Shown: piece after piece, positions 17,161 to 26,834 of the stretch
How positions within the stretch are numbered: the stretch's first letter is position 1
How the letters are laid out: every line of letters starts with the position of its first letter
Source of the DNA: Paludifilum halophilum
GTDB taxonomy: Bacteria > Bacillota > Bacilli > Thermoactinomycetales > DSM-45169
Assembly: GCF_002245355.1 (NCBI RefSeq)
Contig: NZ_NOWF01000014.1
Location: forward strand, 1-61,994
Direction of reading: 5' to 3'
Length of the DNA: 61,994 nucleotides
Notes under the pieces: model-generated
Seen by the model: only the letters and a program-made list of their open reading frames with translations
Told to the model about the DNA's origin: nothing
The model's database searches: none
Position numbers and translations under genes: made by a program

Positions 17161-18075
17161 ATGCATCACCATCATCACCACGGACATCATCCTCAGATCG
17201 ATCAACGGAAGGGAAACAAAAAGGGCCTGACGATCGCTTTTGTCATTACGACGGGAATCATGTTGCTGGAGTTCTTTGGGGGATTGGTAACCAATAGCCT
17301 GGCATTGCTGTCGGATTCCGGACACATGCTGAGCGATGCAGGCTCTCTCGGGTTGAGCCTGCTTGCCATGCGGTTCGCTACACGTCCACCTTCCCCTTAT
17401 AAAACCTTTGGTTTTTATCGTTTTGAAGTCCTGGCGGCTCTGTTTAATGCAGTGACGTTATTTGTGATCGCCGGCTTTATCATATGGGAAGCCGTCCAGC
17501 GATTCATCGAACCTCCCCGAGTCGCCGGCGGTTCGATGATGGTCATCGCTTTGATCGGTTTGGTTGCCAATCTTTTCAGCGCCTGGTCCTTGGTCAGCCA
17601 AGGGGATGTCAAAGGCAATGTGAATCTGAGGAGTGCCTACCTGCATGTGATCGGAGATGCATTGGGCTCTATCGGAGCGATTGTCGCGGGATTGATGATG
17701 ATGCTGTTTTCCTGGTATCTGGCTGATCCTTTCATCAGTGTGCTGGTCGCTCTGTTGATTCTGAAAAGCGCCTGGGGGGTTTTACGACAAACCATACACA
17801 TTTTGATGGAAGGAACACCGGTTGCGATCGATCAAAAAGAGGTCAGAAAATCGCTGCGGAATATATCCGGCGTTTCCGATGTTCATGATCTGCACATTTG
17901 GACGATTACTTCCGGTTTAGACGCATTAAGTTGTCATCTTGTCATCGAGGAAGACCGGGACGGACAAAAGATCTTACGAGAGGCGCTTCAAAAGGTGGAA
18001 GAGGAATTTCATATTCGCCATACCACCATTCAAATCGAGACCTCTTGCTTGCAATATTCACAGATGATTGTGTAG
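17161..18075 (+). CDS. czcD: Cation diffusion facilitator, zinc/cobalt/cadmium exporter (CzcD-like)
   Basis: This 304-residue CDF exporter has six helices. Helix 2 carries HMLSD (SDSGHMLSDAG) and helix 5 HVIGD, which together form the transport site. The C-terminal cytosolic domain (VHDLHIWTITSG) dimerises and senses metal. It exchanges cytosolic zinc or similar ions for protons. The natural N-terminus is MHHHHHHGHH, a native hexahistidine that probably gathers metal. ATG 17161 follows GGGGAGAGGA. It is controlled through the upstream ArsR operator. Confidence 0.92.
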   Translation: MHHHHHHGHHPQIDQRKGNKKGLTIAFVITTGIMLLEFFGGLVTNSLALLSDSGHMLSDAGSLGLSLLAMRFATRPPSPYKTFGFYRFEVLAALFNAVTLFVIAGFIIWEAVQRFIEPPRVAGGSMMVIALIGLVANLFSAWSLVSQGDVKGNVNLRSAYLHVIGDALGSIGAIVAGLMMMLFSWYLADPFISVLVALLILKSAWGVLRQTIHILMEGTPVAIDQKEVRKSLRNISGVSDVHDLHIWTITSGLDALSCHLVIEEDRDGQKILREALQKVEEEFHIRHTTIQIETSCLQYSQMIV

Positions 18076-18341
18076 GCCAAAGGCGGGAAAAAGGGACGGA
18101 CTGCCGGCTTGAAAAAAAACCCTGTATCGCAGGGGATAAGGGGTCATTTCGCCGTTTCCTTCACGCCGGTCAGGCGGCGGTCGAAATCGGGTTCGAGAAC
18201 CAAAACACACGTTTTGCAATGAAGCGACTATCGATTGGACAAAAAAGGATGACTGTTCTCCGGATGGAGAAAAATCGGTACGTTCCATGAAAAATCCGAG
18301 ACGAACGCGGATGTTAAAGGTCTTTTAGACGGGGGAAACGG

Positions 18342-18629
18342 TTAAGCATGAAATTCGGTATCGAAAACCGTTTCCTCCCGGAAGTGTTTTAATGGATTTT
18401 TGAACTGTTTTAATGGACGAATTTGAAGCAGATAATCGACGGTACTTTGGACATCTTGGGAATAGTACGGGTTCGTTCGAGTCGGTATTTCAACAACCCA
18501 ATACATTTCGGCTGCCCGCATCACCCGGCGGATATGGATCTGCGTATGGTTGACGGTGAAGGGAAAGGTCAAGGTCTGGTTTAACTGCATACTTTGAAGT
18601 AATTCCACGATTTGTTCCCGATTCGTCAA
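18342..18629 (-). CDS. Small conserved-looking hypothetical protein
   Basis: This 95-residue soluble protein is encoded from TTG 18629, which has AAGGGGGA at good spacing; a longer frame begins at 18662 without a site. The sequence MTNREQIVELLQSMQLNQTLTF then HIRRVMRAAEMYWVVEIP suggests an alpha/beta domain, but I do not recognise it. It stands alone, with 267 bases of gene-free DNA on its far side (18076-18341), where I see only weak hairpins. Confidence 0.55.
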   Translation of the reverse strand: MTNREQIVELLQSMQLNQTLTFPFTVNHTQIHIRRVMRAAEMYWVVEIPTRTNPYYSQDVQSTVDYLLQIRPLKQFKNPLKHFREETVFDTEFHA

Positions 18630-18692
18630 CAGGCTCCCCCTTCCTGTAGTGGAAGCCCACACCCCTGAGGGGTGCAGGCAGTATCCAGTATC

Positions 18693-19343
18693 TTATGAAG
18701 CGACCGAACGGAACTTCCACAAGATCCCCCCTGCCAGAAGGGTCATGGAACCGATCAACAACTGGATCGGTTCAGATGTGGCGGTATCAGGCATTTCCCC
18801 GCCGCCTTTAGCGTTATCGATCCGGTCTTCCGGGGATTTTTGGTTGTCCTTCGGTTGGTTATTGTTGTCATCGGTTTTTTCGCCATCCTTCGGTTGGTCC
18901 CCGTCATCCGGCTGGTTTTCTTCATCCGGGTTTTCCTGATCCGGTTTTTCGGGAATCGTCACCTTGTCTTCCTCACATTCGACCAGTTTAACCTCTTCCG
19001 TACCCACTTCGGCTTGGAAGCACTCTTCGACGGTGACTTTTTTCCCAGCAACGGTTCCGTAGAAGGTGACACTACCCTTGTAAGTGTGGCCTTTCTCCAA
19101 ACCTTTCAGAGTCTCCTCGAAATGAGGGCCCTGTTGGTCCATCACAATCGGTTTCTTCCCATGAATGTGGATCGTTGTCTTTCCTTGGACTTGATTGGCA
19201 TCAGCGTTGACTTTTCCCTTCAGCAGGTGATCCCCCTCCGATGTTAGTTGAATATCGACTGGGGCTTTGGCGAAGGTGGCAGGAGCCGAAAGGACAGATA
19301 TGAAGCAGAACGCCAAGGCTGCCGACAAAATACGCATGTGCAT
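18693..19343 (-). CDS. Secreted, wall-anchored surface protein (sortase-substrate-like)
   Basis: This 216-residue protein has a signal peptide (cleavage near TFAKA, residue 26), a beta-rich domain of about 100 residues, and an acidic spacer (NPDEENQPDDGDQPKDGEK, Asn/Gln/Asp-rich). The end is typical of sortase substrates: MPDTAT, a hydrophobic helix and the basic tail WKFRSVAS. The motif is not LPxTG but resembles the xPxTA type used by class D sortases of spore formers. No sortase gene is in the window. A long palindrome precedes the gene, so its expression is probably tightly regulated. Confidence 0.7.
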   Translation of the reverse strand: MHMRILSAALAFCFISVLSAPATFAKAPVDIQLTSEGDHLLKGKVNADANQVQGKTTIHIHGKKPIVMDQQGPHFEETLKGLEKGHTYKGSVTFYGTVAGKKVTVEECFQAEVGTEEVKLVECEEDKVTIPEKPDQENPDEENQPDDGDQPKDGEKTDDNNNQPKDNQKSPEDRIDNAKGGGEMPDTATSEPIQLLIGSMTLLAGGILWKFRSVAS

Positions 19344-19368
19344 GAGAAAAAACCCTTTCTGAAGAGAT

Positions 19369-19407
19369 TTGTTAACTTACATATTCAGTGTATATGTCAG
19401 TTAACAA
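19369..19407. promoter_or_regulatory. 39-bp nested palindrome upstream of the surface protein gene
   Basis: TTGTTAACT / AGTTAACAA outside and ACATAT / ATATGT inside share one axis, in the promoter region 26 bases from the start codon. A dimeric or tetrameric repressor site is likely; a hairpin is also possible. Confidence 0.65.
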
Positions 19408-19615
19408 AAATACTATCCATAAAAAGATTTAATTTTTTGTAGGTCCCAGGGTCATATAAAATGTGGTGATCGGCTTATCCGGCCTAGTTCCCTTTGATCA
19501 GGTGAATGTTCCCTCGGTTGGAGGTCCCATGGTTTCGTGAACAGGAATTGAATGCCCGGATGAAGAAAGTTCATGTACTGGTGAACGTCGAATATGATCT
19601 TTCGCATGATGGGGG

Positions 19616-20407
19616 ATGGCGGTTTTGCAGGAGAGAAGAGTATTACAGCCGGGGGAATGTCACGTCTGGTGGGCTCGGTCGACGGATTTTTCCCCTTTTT
19701 TGATCCATCTGTTTGATCAGGATGAAAGGAAACGCTTTCATGCATATCGCTTCTCAGCCGACCGCGATCGATTCGCCGTTGCCTGCGGGGTGATGCGGCT
19801 GGGTCTCGCTTCGTACTCGGGGCAGCCCCCGGAATCCATCCCGATCTCGCGGAGTTGTCCGCAGTGCGGAAAACCGCACGGCAAACCGGAGGTGACAAAT
19901 CTGTCGCCGCCGGGAATCCAATTCTCCATATCCCACGCCGGGGACCGTGTCATCGTCGCCTTTGCCGTAAATACTCCGGTGGGTGTCGATGTTGAGGAGG
20001 TTTTTTCGGAATGGTCGGGAGAAAGCGTAGCGGAAGCGGCGTTGACGGTGGGGGAGATGCGAGCTTTCAGCCGTATAAAAGAAGCGGAGAGAGCCGCCGG
20101 TTTTCTCACGTACTGGACACAAAAGGAGGCGGTGGTTAAAGCCGTCGGGGAAGGGTTTACCATCCCTCCGAACCGTTTCAGCGTTTCCGGAAGGTCGGAT
20201 TCTCCGCAGCTTCTCAGCTGGCCGAGGGATCCCGGACTTCTCCGGCGGATCTCCCTTTACGATCTATCGCCGGGGCCGGATACCGTGGCCAGCCTCGCCG
20301 TTTTGGGCGGCTGCTGTCGGATTCGATACCTGGACGGCTCCGCTTTGATCGGGGATTGGTGCGGGCGGGATCGTGCAGATTCGTCCATACGCGGGCCGTC
20401 GCTGTGA
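19616..20407 (+). CDS. 4'-phosphopantetheinyl transferase (Sfp family)
   Basis: This enzyme moves phosphopantetheine from CoA onto carrier proteins of non-ribosomal peptide, polyketide or fatty-acid synthases. It is about 263 residues. The Sfp motifs are present: SISHAGDRVIVAFAV, GVDVEEV (magnesium-binding) and WTQKEAVVKAVGEG. The N-terminal GECHVWWA is typical. The start is uncertain because the frame has no strong site before ATG 19616 and closes shortly upstream. A Cys pair (SCPQCGKPHGKPE) lies before the first motif, as in many homologues. No synthetase gene is in view, so the target carrier is elsewhere. Confidence 0.85.
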   Translation: MAVLQERRVLQPGECHVWWARSTDFSPFLIHLFDQDERKRFHAYRFSADRDRFAVACGVMRLGLASYSGQPPESIPISRSCPQCGKPHGKPEVTNLSPPGIQFSISHAGDRVIVAFAVNTPVGVDVEEVFSEWSGESVAEAALTVGEMRAFSRIKEAERAAGFLTYWTQKEAVVKAVGEGFTIPPNRFSVSGRSDSPQLLSWPRDPGLLRRISLYDLSPGPDTVASLAVLGGCCRIRYLDGSALIGDWCGRDRADSSIRGPSL

Positions 20408-20594
20408 TTTTTCCCATATGGCGGTCTGTATCGGTACCCGGGAGAGACCGCCGGCCATACGATCCGAGAATAGAAAGGCTGCGACAGTGATGGGCTCAGA
20501 TTTGCACGGACCCGGTAGCGGGTTCGTGCCTCTTTCTTTTCAGGACTCTTCCATATAACTTCCTCCTCAATCCCTTTTTTGAAATACTCTTTCC

Positions 20595-21704
20595 TTACGG
20601 CCGAGGATGTTGAGAGCGACCCATCCGTCTTTTGATCCAGCTCACCCCCAGGAGGAGAAGAGGGATTCCGGTCTGAAGCGGAAGGTGTAGATACCGGGGA
20701 ACGATTTCGAGACCCTGTTTCAGATGTTCGGAAAGACTGCTGGAAATCATCATCGCCAAAAATACGAAGATAATCCCGATCGGCAACAGGAGTCGTCCCC
20801 GATCCTTGATCCGGAATAAATCGGCGGTTCCCAGGACGGCGGCAAAATAAAAAATCACGATTTTAAAAAAACCACCGATTACGAGAATCATGATCGTCAG
20901 CATATCCACCCGTTGGATAAAATCCTTGATATTCACCTTGGTCATGGTGGACATCAGAGGAAAGGGAGAACGGCTGGCGATATGGGCACCTGTTACGGAA
21001 ATGTCGATGGCGGACAGGAGGCTGATAAACAGACCGCTGATGATAATCGCCAACCACCCGATTTTCAAGCCGGACCGGGGGTTTTTAAGATACGGAAGCA
21101 TCATGGTAAAAACGATCGTTTCGCCAAAAGGAAACGTATAAACCATGGGATATGCCGTGGAGAGAATCAATCCCCAATCCTCCCCCACGGGGAGAAGAAA
21201 GTCCAACCGGATCAGGCCGGAAGCTACAATCAATGCGATGGATAGCAAAAGGCTGAACACATAGACATAGAAATAAATTTGATTGGTTTTCGCCAATACC
21301 TTCGGACCGTGGTACAGGATATACGCCATCGACAGAATCAACATCATATGGATCACCACAAGCGGGGTACGGTCCAGCCACGCCGTCGTCAACAGGGTGG
21401 AAATATCGCGTAAAACCCGGGATCCTATGTAGATAAAGTAGACGATGTACACCAACCCCAAGGGCCACCCGAGGATGTTACCCAAAATACAGCGGATGTA
21501 TCCTGTCAAAGTAAGATCGGGATAATGTCGATGAAGAGAGCCGAAAACCCCGTACAGAATAAGGCCCCCTATCATCGCGAGCAGAATGGCGATCCAGGCA
21601 TCTTGTTTGGCTTCCAATCCTAATCCCACGACAATGGAACTGCCCAGTTCAAATAGAAAAATCAAACAAAACCATTGCATGGGAGTGATTTTGGCGCTTT
21701 CCAT
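20595..21704 (-). CDS. gerAB: Spore germinant receptor subunit B (GerAB-type, APC-fold)
   Basis: This 369-residue membrane protein has ten predicted helices of the amino acid permease fold used by GerAB/YndE proteins. These bind the germinant in the inner spore membrane. ATG 21704 follows AAAGGAGG; a longer frame to 22010 would run through the next gene's territory and is rejected. It is the last gene of a three-gene operon in the order A-C-B. Confidence 0.88.
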   Translation of the reverse strand: MESAKITPMQWFCLIFLFELGSSIVVGLGLEAKQDAWIAILLAMIGGLILYGVFGSLHRHYPDLTLTGYIRCILGNILGWPLGLVYIVYFIYIGSRVLRDISTLLTTAWLDRTPLVVIHMMLILSMAYILYHGPKVLAKTNQIYFYVYVFSLLLSIALIVASGLIRLDFLLPVGEDWGLILSTAYPMVYTFPFGETIVFTMMLPYLKNPRSGLKIGWLAIIISGLFISLLSAIDISVTGAHIASRSPFPLMSTMTKVNIKDFIQRVDMLTIMILVIGGFFKIVIFYFAAVLGTADLFRIKDRGRLLLPIGIIFVFLAMMISSSLSEHLKQGLEIVPRYLHLPLQTGIPLLLLGVSWIKRRMGRSQHPRP

Positions 21705-21727
21705 GGGCGGCCTCCTTTGCGGGAGGT

Positions 21728-22945
21728 TTATCGAGGGTTGGGGTACGTGTTGATGCGCATTCCGGTGAGACGGATAAACGTGTGCACCTTGATTTCGATG
21801 CGGGCCTTTGCAAAGTGTCGGGGCCAGTCTTTTTTCAGAGACCTCCAGGTTTGCGGGTCCTGTTGATGGAGCAGTTCCCCGAATCCAAAGATATCGCTTT
21901 TGGATTTTTGGGCGGTTTTGATCGCCTCTCGGATATCCTTTTTGATTTTTTGATTGGATTTCTGTTGCAGACGTTCGATCTGCCGAGGATCCTCCAGGTT
22001 CAGCGGGCAATCCATTTCCCCGATACTTCCTTCCGAGTTCACATCGATCCGGATGACGGGTTTATTTTTGCGGACTCGGATGGATCTTTTTGTGGTGAAA
22101 CGGTTCAGATAGATGCCGACCGTTTCTTTCTCCGATCCGTCACAGCCGAGAGTGAGTAGGGTTCCCTGTAAACGATTGAGAATAAAAGCAACGCCACGGG
22201 CCCTTTCCCCTTCCAGCCAGCGAACCAACTTCCCCTTTTTAAACATGGCGACTCCATTCAGTTCGGTCCGGGCTGAAAGTCGGGATTCTTGGATATTCGT
22301 TTGTTGATCTCCCATCTGTTGATCTCCGATCAATTTGACACCGCTGACCAAGGGTTCCTTCCCTTTACTGGACAGATCATTGATCACTTCGCTCAGATCG
22401 GTGACCCAGTTCATACCGGTAAATTGTTCCGCTACTTTCAGGGTTTCCGACAGAGAATAAGCCGAGATTCTTTCCAAAGGGGATAAGAAGTTGATCAACG
22501 ACTCCGCCTGACCGTCCCGGACGACCATGACGATGATGTTCAGACGGCCGTGTTCATCTCTTTCCAGCCGGTCTAGAAGATGTTCGATCCCTTCCCGGGC
22601 CACCGACTCCCCGATCAATAAAAGGCGTTGGTGAGCGAAAAACAATTTTCGAGGCGCTTTTAGATTGGTATTGACGATGGTTTCATAAAGGTTGTCCCCT
22701 GTCGAGGAATAGGTGACTGTAGGGGTTCCTCGGGTACCGGTTCCTCTCCCGCTTTGACCTCCCCCTCCCGCCAATGAGCCGGAGTTGACCACCTGGTAGG
22801 AGACCCGGTACCGTTTTCCTTTTTCCCCTTTATCCACACCCATCGCCGTCACAACGGACCAATCGTCTAATTCCCGGTAATTCCAACAGCCGGTTAACAG
22901 AAAGAGGATGCTGGCGATACATAACCAATGAAGGATTTTACTCAT
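21728..22945 (-). CDS. gerAC: Spore germinant receptor lipoprotein subunit C (GerAC-type)
   Basis: This 405-residue protein begins with a lipoprotein signal, FLLTGCWN, whose Cys20 is lipidated and which is followed by the YRELDDWSVVTAMGVDKG hallmark of Ger(x)C proteins. The glycine-rich stretch SLAGGGGQSGRGTG replaces a loop. Its ATG overlaps the stop of the A subunit gene by four bases, showing coupling. It acts on the outer face of the spore inner membrane with subunits A and B. Confidence 0.92.
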   Translation of the reverse strand: MSKILHWLCIASILFLLTGCWNYRELDDWSVVTAMGVDKGEKGKRYRVSYQVVNSGSLAGGGGQSGRGTGTRGTPTVTYSSTGDNLYETIVNTNLKAPRKLFFAHQRLLLIGESVAREGIEHLLDRLERDEHGRLNIIVMVVRDGQAESLINFLSPLERISAYSLSETLKVAEQFTGMNWVTDLSEVINDLSSKGKEPLVSGVKLIGDQQMGDQQTNIQESRLSARTELNGVAMFKKGKLVRWLEGERARGVAFILNRLQGTLLTLGCDGSEKETVGIYLNRFTTKRSIRVRKNKPVIRIDVNSEGSIGEMDCPLNLEDPRQIERLQQKSNQKIKKDIREAIKTAQKSKSDIFGFGELLHQQDPQTWRSLKKDWPRHFAKARIEIKVHTFIRLTGMRINTYPNPR

Positions 22946-24540
22946 CTTGGCCGCCTGCCTTTTCGCCGTTTGGTGAGATGCCGCTTTCCTTCGGGGACCT
23001 TGGTATCCTGAACCGGGTGAATCGATTTGGGACGCCGGTATAACGCCCAGATTGGCACTCGGATCAGGGTGTCCTTCTGATCGTTGACAATCAGAGGGGC
23101 AAAAGGAGCGAGATAGGGGGTGCCGAAGGAGTAAAGCGTGTTCATGTGGGCGATTAAGAGGATCATAGCCAGCAGGATGCCGAACAGCCCGAAGAAGGCC
23201 CCTAATAACATCAATAGAAAGCGGATCAGCCGTGCCGATATCGAGATGGGGAATGAGGCGGAGGCGAAGCTGGCGATGGCGGTGATAGCCACGACGATCA
23301 CCATGGAAGGGGTGGCGAGTCCCGCTCTGACTACGGTCTCCCCGAGAACGATCGCTCCCACGATCGTAACCGCTCCGCTGAGGACCCGTGGAGCCCGAAC
23401 TCCCGCTTCCCGGATCACTTCAAAAGAGAATTCCATGGCCAGCGCTTCCACCAATGCCGGGAAAGGAATCTCTTTCCGCTGACCGATCAGTTTGATCAAC
23501 AGGGGGGTGGGGATCATCTCGGGATGAAAGGAAGTCAACGCGATGTAAATCGCCGGGGTGACCAGAGAGACCAAATAAGAGAAGTACCGGATCAGACGGG
23601 TGAAAGTGGCGATGTCGAAGCGTTGATAGTAATCCTCGACAGATTGGAAAAATTGAAAGAAAGTCGTGGGAACGACGAGGGCAAAGGGTGTATTATCCAC
23701 GAGAATTGCTACCCGCCCCTCCAGCAGGTTTCCGGACACAATATCCGGACGTTCCGTGGAGAAAACCGTGGGAAAGGGCGTCCAAGCTTTGTCCTGAATA
23801 AACTCTTCGATATATCCCGATTCCAGGATCCCGTCGATTTCGATCTTTTCCAGCCGCTTTCGTACGGTATTCAAAAGCTCCTCATTGGCCAGTCCTTTGA
23901 TATAAACCATAGAGACTTTGGTCCGGGATATTTTCCCGCAATTCGTATTCTCCACCCACAGGTTGGGAGTTTTGAGACGGCGCCGGATCAGTCCGAGATT
24001 GGTTTGAAGCGTCTCCGTAAAACTGTCTTTAGGGCCCCGGACCACCGTCTGGGATTGAGGTTCGGTGATCGGCTTCGTCTCTCCTCCGGTGGTGTCACCG
24101 CTGATCGCCTCCGACCATCCCTCACCTAATACAATGGCCTGACCGTTAAGAAGGGCGTCGATCATCTGATTCCAGGAACGGTGGCTTTCTACGTTGCCTA
24201 CGGATAAGGCGCTCTTTTTAATCAGTTCCAGGGCCTCTTCCTTCGAGATTTTTTGATCAAACTCTCCGGAATCGATCATCAGGGTTTTCATGACCCATTG
24301 ATTTAGCACCTTTTCGTCGACGATTCCCTCCATATAGACCACAGCCACCCGGAAGTCCGAGTTTTTCCCCAAATCAAAAGAGCGTACGACCAAATCGGGG
24401 CTGTAACCGAGCTCTTTTTTGAGTTGCTTGATATTGGACTCCAAGTCGTCATTCAGGGGAATATCCCCGCTCCGTTCCATTTCGGAGGCTTGTCGACCCC
24501 TCTTGGATCTGTGAAAAAAACGCATACGCTCGATCCTCAC
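22942..24540 (-). CDS. gerAA: Spore germinant receptor subunit A (GerAA-type)
   Basis: This is a 532-residue A subunit with a long hydrophilic N-terminal domain (about 300 residues), then four to five membrane helices and a basic C-terminus. The family sequence FEVIREAGVRAPRVLSGAVTIVGAIVLGETVVRAG is clear. The N-terminal domain may be partly duplicated: VVYMEGIVDEKVLN and MVYIKGLANEELLN are parallel. The start may be ATG 24525 instead of GTG 24540. It is the first gene of the germination operon. Confidence 0.92.
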   Translation of the reverse strand: MRIERMRFFHRSKRGRQASEMERSGDIPLNDDLESNIKQLKKELGYSPDLVVRSFDLGKNSDFRVAVVYMEGIVDEKVLNQWVMKTLMIDSGEFDQKISKEEALELIKKSALSVGNVESHRSWNQMIDALLNGQAIVLGEGWSEAISGDTTGGETKPITEPQSQTVVRGPKDSFTETLQTNLGLIRRRLKTPNLWVENTNCGKISRTKVSMVYIKGLANEELLNTVRKRLEKIEIDGILESGYIEEFIQDKAWTPFPTVFSTERPDIVSGNLLEGRVAILVDNTPFALVVPTTFFQFFQSVEDYYQRFDIATFTRLIRYFSYLVSLVTPAIYIALTSFHPEMIPTPLLIKLIGQRKEIPFPALVEALAMEFSFEVIREAGVRAPRVLSGAVTIVGAIVLGETVVRAGLATPSMVIVVAITAIASFASASFPISISARLIRFLLMLLGAFFGLFGILLAMILLIAHMNTLYSFGTPYLAPFAPLIVNDQKDTLIRVPIWALYRRPKSIHPVQDTKVPEGKRHLTKRRKGRRPR

Positions 24541-24652
24541 TTAGCTGTTCATGGGATATCATGTAGGATGTAAATTTGAAAAAAAGTTATACATCCAGAA
24601 GGGAAGATCCACCTTTCCCGTTCGGGTCCGGTGGATCTTTTCAGTGCCGGTT

Positions 24653-25240
24653 TTAGTGGGGATTGGTGGCCTTGGCGGTTGAGGGAGTTTCCTCCGACGC
24701 GAGACGGTATATTTGACCGATGGTTTGAATGGACGGTTGAGGGGCGGGTTCCAGCGGATAGAACCCTTTATTGACCATGTATTGCCAAACATCGTAGGCG
24801 TGACTGCTGCTCATCAAAAAAGCCGTCTCCAAAAAACCGCGCAGATCCGGGTTGGCCGCTTCCATGGCTGAGTAGGCATATTCACGTCCGGCGCGCTTCA
24901 AATTGAGTAGGTACCCCGTCGCCATTTCCCGGTCATTCATCTCCGGGACTTCGGTTCGGGGTGTGATCGGCGGATACTGACCGGCCGGGGACTTTGTGAA
25001 AGAAGGGAGCTTGGGATCGATTTTCATCATTTTTAACTCCCGTTGCGGGCCTTGGGCTTCATTCAAAAATTCCACTTTCATGTTATAGTCCCGAACATGG
25101 AGAGGAAAGTGTTTTTCCAGAAGGGCTTTTAATTCGGAGCATTGCACATGCTCGAGGAAATAAGCCATATGGGTGATCGAGTTGACACAACTCAAGGTCA
25201 GTTCATGCAGATCGTGCAGTTCATGGGCTGCTAATTGCAT
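24653..25240 (-). CDS. CotF-like spore coat protein
   Basis: This 195-residue protein has the ferritin-like CotF fold: the helical start MQLAAHELHDLHELTLSCVN and a C-terminal half with LNLKRAGREYAYSAMEAANPDLRGFL then SHAYDVWQYMVNKGFY. ATG 25240 follows GAAGGAGG; the upstream ATG at 25270 is unsupported. It probably sits in the spore coat and may be expressed late in sporulation. It is monocistronic. The 305-base gap beyond it (25241-25545) holds no gene I can support. Confidence 0.85.
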   Translation of the reverse strand: MQLAAHELHDLHELTLSCVNSITHMAYFLEHVQCSELKALLEKHFPLHVRDYNMKVEFLNEAQGPQRELKMMKIDPKLPSFTKSPAGQYPPITPRTEVPEMNDREMATGYLLNLKRAGREYAYSAMEAANPDLRGFLETAFLMSSSHAYDVWQYMVNKGFYPLEPAPQPSIQTIGQIYRLASEETPSTAKATNPH

Positions 25241-25545
25241 CGGTTTTCCTCCTTCAAGCAACTTTGGCACTGGGGGTATGTCCGGTTAGTCGCCGGAAGT
25301 CGTTGGGTGCGGTTCGGGAGTCAATGGAGGGACCGGTTGACGGGCACACTTGGCGCGGGAGTCGGTCGTCCCCCAGTTGACTGATCGCGGTAAACTACCA
25401 GAACCCCCCTGGCACGCTCTAGTATGTGGATTCAAAGGTGAAGCGATGCAAGGCGATGTAAAAATCCAATCGATCGGATAAAAGCGGAATGCCTTTCAAC
25501 CGACTGAATAAAGTGAGAATACAACTCTAATGGGGGGCGAAATCG

Positions 25546-26445
25546 ATGTATCCGATGGTCCCTTATTACGGAAGAAAAAAGGTGTATCGGGAGATCCCGC
25601 TTACCTTTCCGCCTCAGCAACAGAATCGGCAACCGGGTCTGGAATCACTCATGGTTCCGAGGCCGATCAGCGATAATCCCTCGTACAGCGGAAGTGGAAA
25701 ATTGCGGGGGCAGGTTGCCATCATTACCGGGGGAGACAGTGGAATCGGTCGTGCTGTGGCCATTGCCTTCGCCAAAGAAGGCGCCGATCTCGTGATTGTC
25801 TATCTGAATGAACATGCTGATGCGAAGGATACCCAATCCAGAGTGGAATACTACGGAGCACGCTGTCTGTTGATCTCCGGTGATCTCCGGGAAGAGTCGT
25901 TTTCTCGGGAAGTAGTGGATCAAACCCTCCGGAAATTTGGCCGGATCCATATCCTTGTGAATAACCATGCCATCCAGTTTTATCAAAAAAGTATTTTGGA
26001 CATTTCGGCGGAACAGTTGGATCATACCTTCCGAACCAATGTCTATGCTTTTTTTTATTTGACCAAGGCGGTCTTACCGTATTTGTCCCCCGGGAGCTCC
26101 ATCATCCAGACGACCTCTGCTGTCGCTTATGAAGGGCATGAAGCCTTGCTCGATTACTCAGCGACAAAAGGTGCGATTTTATCTTTTACCCGAGCTTTAT
26201 CCCAATCCCTTCTAAATCGCGGCATCCGAGTCAATGGAGTCGCCCCCGGGCCGATCTGGACCCCTTTAATTCCGTCCAGTTTTCCCCCGGAGGACGTGAG
26301 CACCTTTGGGGTGGATTCGCCGATGAAGCATGCGGGGCAACCCTTTGAACTGGCCCCCGCCTATGTTTATTTGGCTTGCGACGATTCCAAGTATGTCAGC
26401 GGACAGGTTTTGCATGTCAACGGGGGAGAAATGGTTAGTTCATAA
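25546..26445 (+). CDS. Short-chain dehydrogenase/reductase (YhxC/YdaD-like)
   Basis: This 299-residue SDR has a 45-residue N-terminal extension (proline/glutamine-rich) typical of the general-stress/spore SDR subgroup. It then shows the cofactor motif GGDSGIGR, NNHA (from NNAG), the active Ser in TTSAV, and the catalytic YSATKGAI. It ends with SGQVLHVNGGE. It reduces or oxidises an unknown alcohol/carbonyl with NAD(P). It is monocistronic, with AATGGGGGGC before ATG 25546. Confidence 0.9.
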   Translation: MYPMVPYYGRKKVYREIPLTFPPQQQNRQPGLESLMVPRPISDNPSYSGSGKLRGQVAIITGGDSGIGRAVAIAFAKEGADLVIVYLNEHADAKDTQSRVEYYGARCLLISGDLREESFSREVVDQTLRKFGRIHILVNNHAIQFYQKSILDISAEQLDHTFRTNVYAFFYLTKAVLPYLSPGSSIIQTTSAVAYEGHEALLDYSATKGAILSFTRALSQSLLNRGIRVNGVAPGPIWTPLIPSSFPPEDVSTFGVDSPMKHAGQPFELAPAYVYLACDDSKYVSGQVLHVNGGEMVSS

Positions 26446-26609
26446 ACGATTCGGTATTTTTTGGGCGAGTGAATCATAAAAGGATGAGCCTTTTTGGCCG
26501 CGACCGGGGGCGGTGTTTACCGCCTCCTTTTCATATGGAGATCGCCCCCGGGATAAACCGGATCGGCAAACGGCAAAATAGGATTAAATGAAGGAAGAGG
26601 GTGTCATCC

Positions 26610-26834
26610 ATGAAATCATTCCTGATATTTCTCATCCTATTGTTTCTCGGTGCGGCCACTTCGGTTCTCGTAAATCTCCTGGCGGGTGACAGTTTAAAAA
26701 AAGCCTTGTTCCATTTAAAAAATCCTTTTTGGGTGATTGATCCGGCGGAGGTTTTGTTAATTGTGTTTTTTTTATTGCTTCCATTGGTACAAGCGTTCCG
26801 GCGGAGAGCGAAAGCTAATCAATCCAAGCGATAA
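26610..26834 (+). CDS. Small two-helix membrane protein, hypothetical
   Basis: This 74-residue protein starts at ATG 26610 after AAGGAAGAGG. It has two hydrophobic helices (FLIFLILLFLGAATSVLVNLL and VLLIVFFLLLPLVQAF) and a basic tail RRRAKANQSKR. No family is recognised. It is monocistronic. Confidence 0.6.
   Translation: MKSFLIFLILLFLGAATSVLVNLLAGDSLKKALFHLKNPFWVIDPAEVLLIVFFLLLPLVQAFRRRAKANQSKR

Noticed and set aside
20373..20594. Small frames after the Sfp gene
   Set aside because: They are continuations or shadows of GC-rich DNA without ribosome binding sites; the region ends in a T-rich tail at the converging germination operon.
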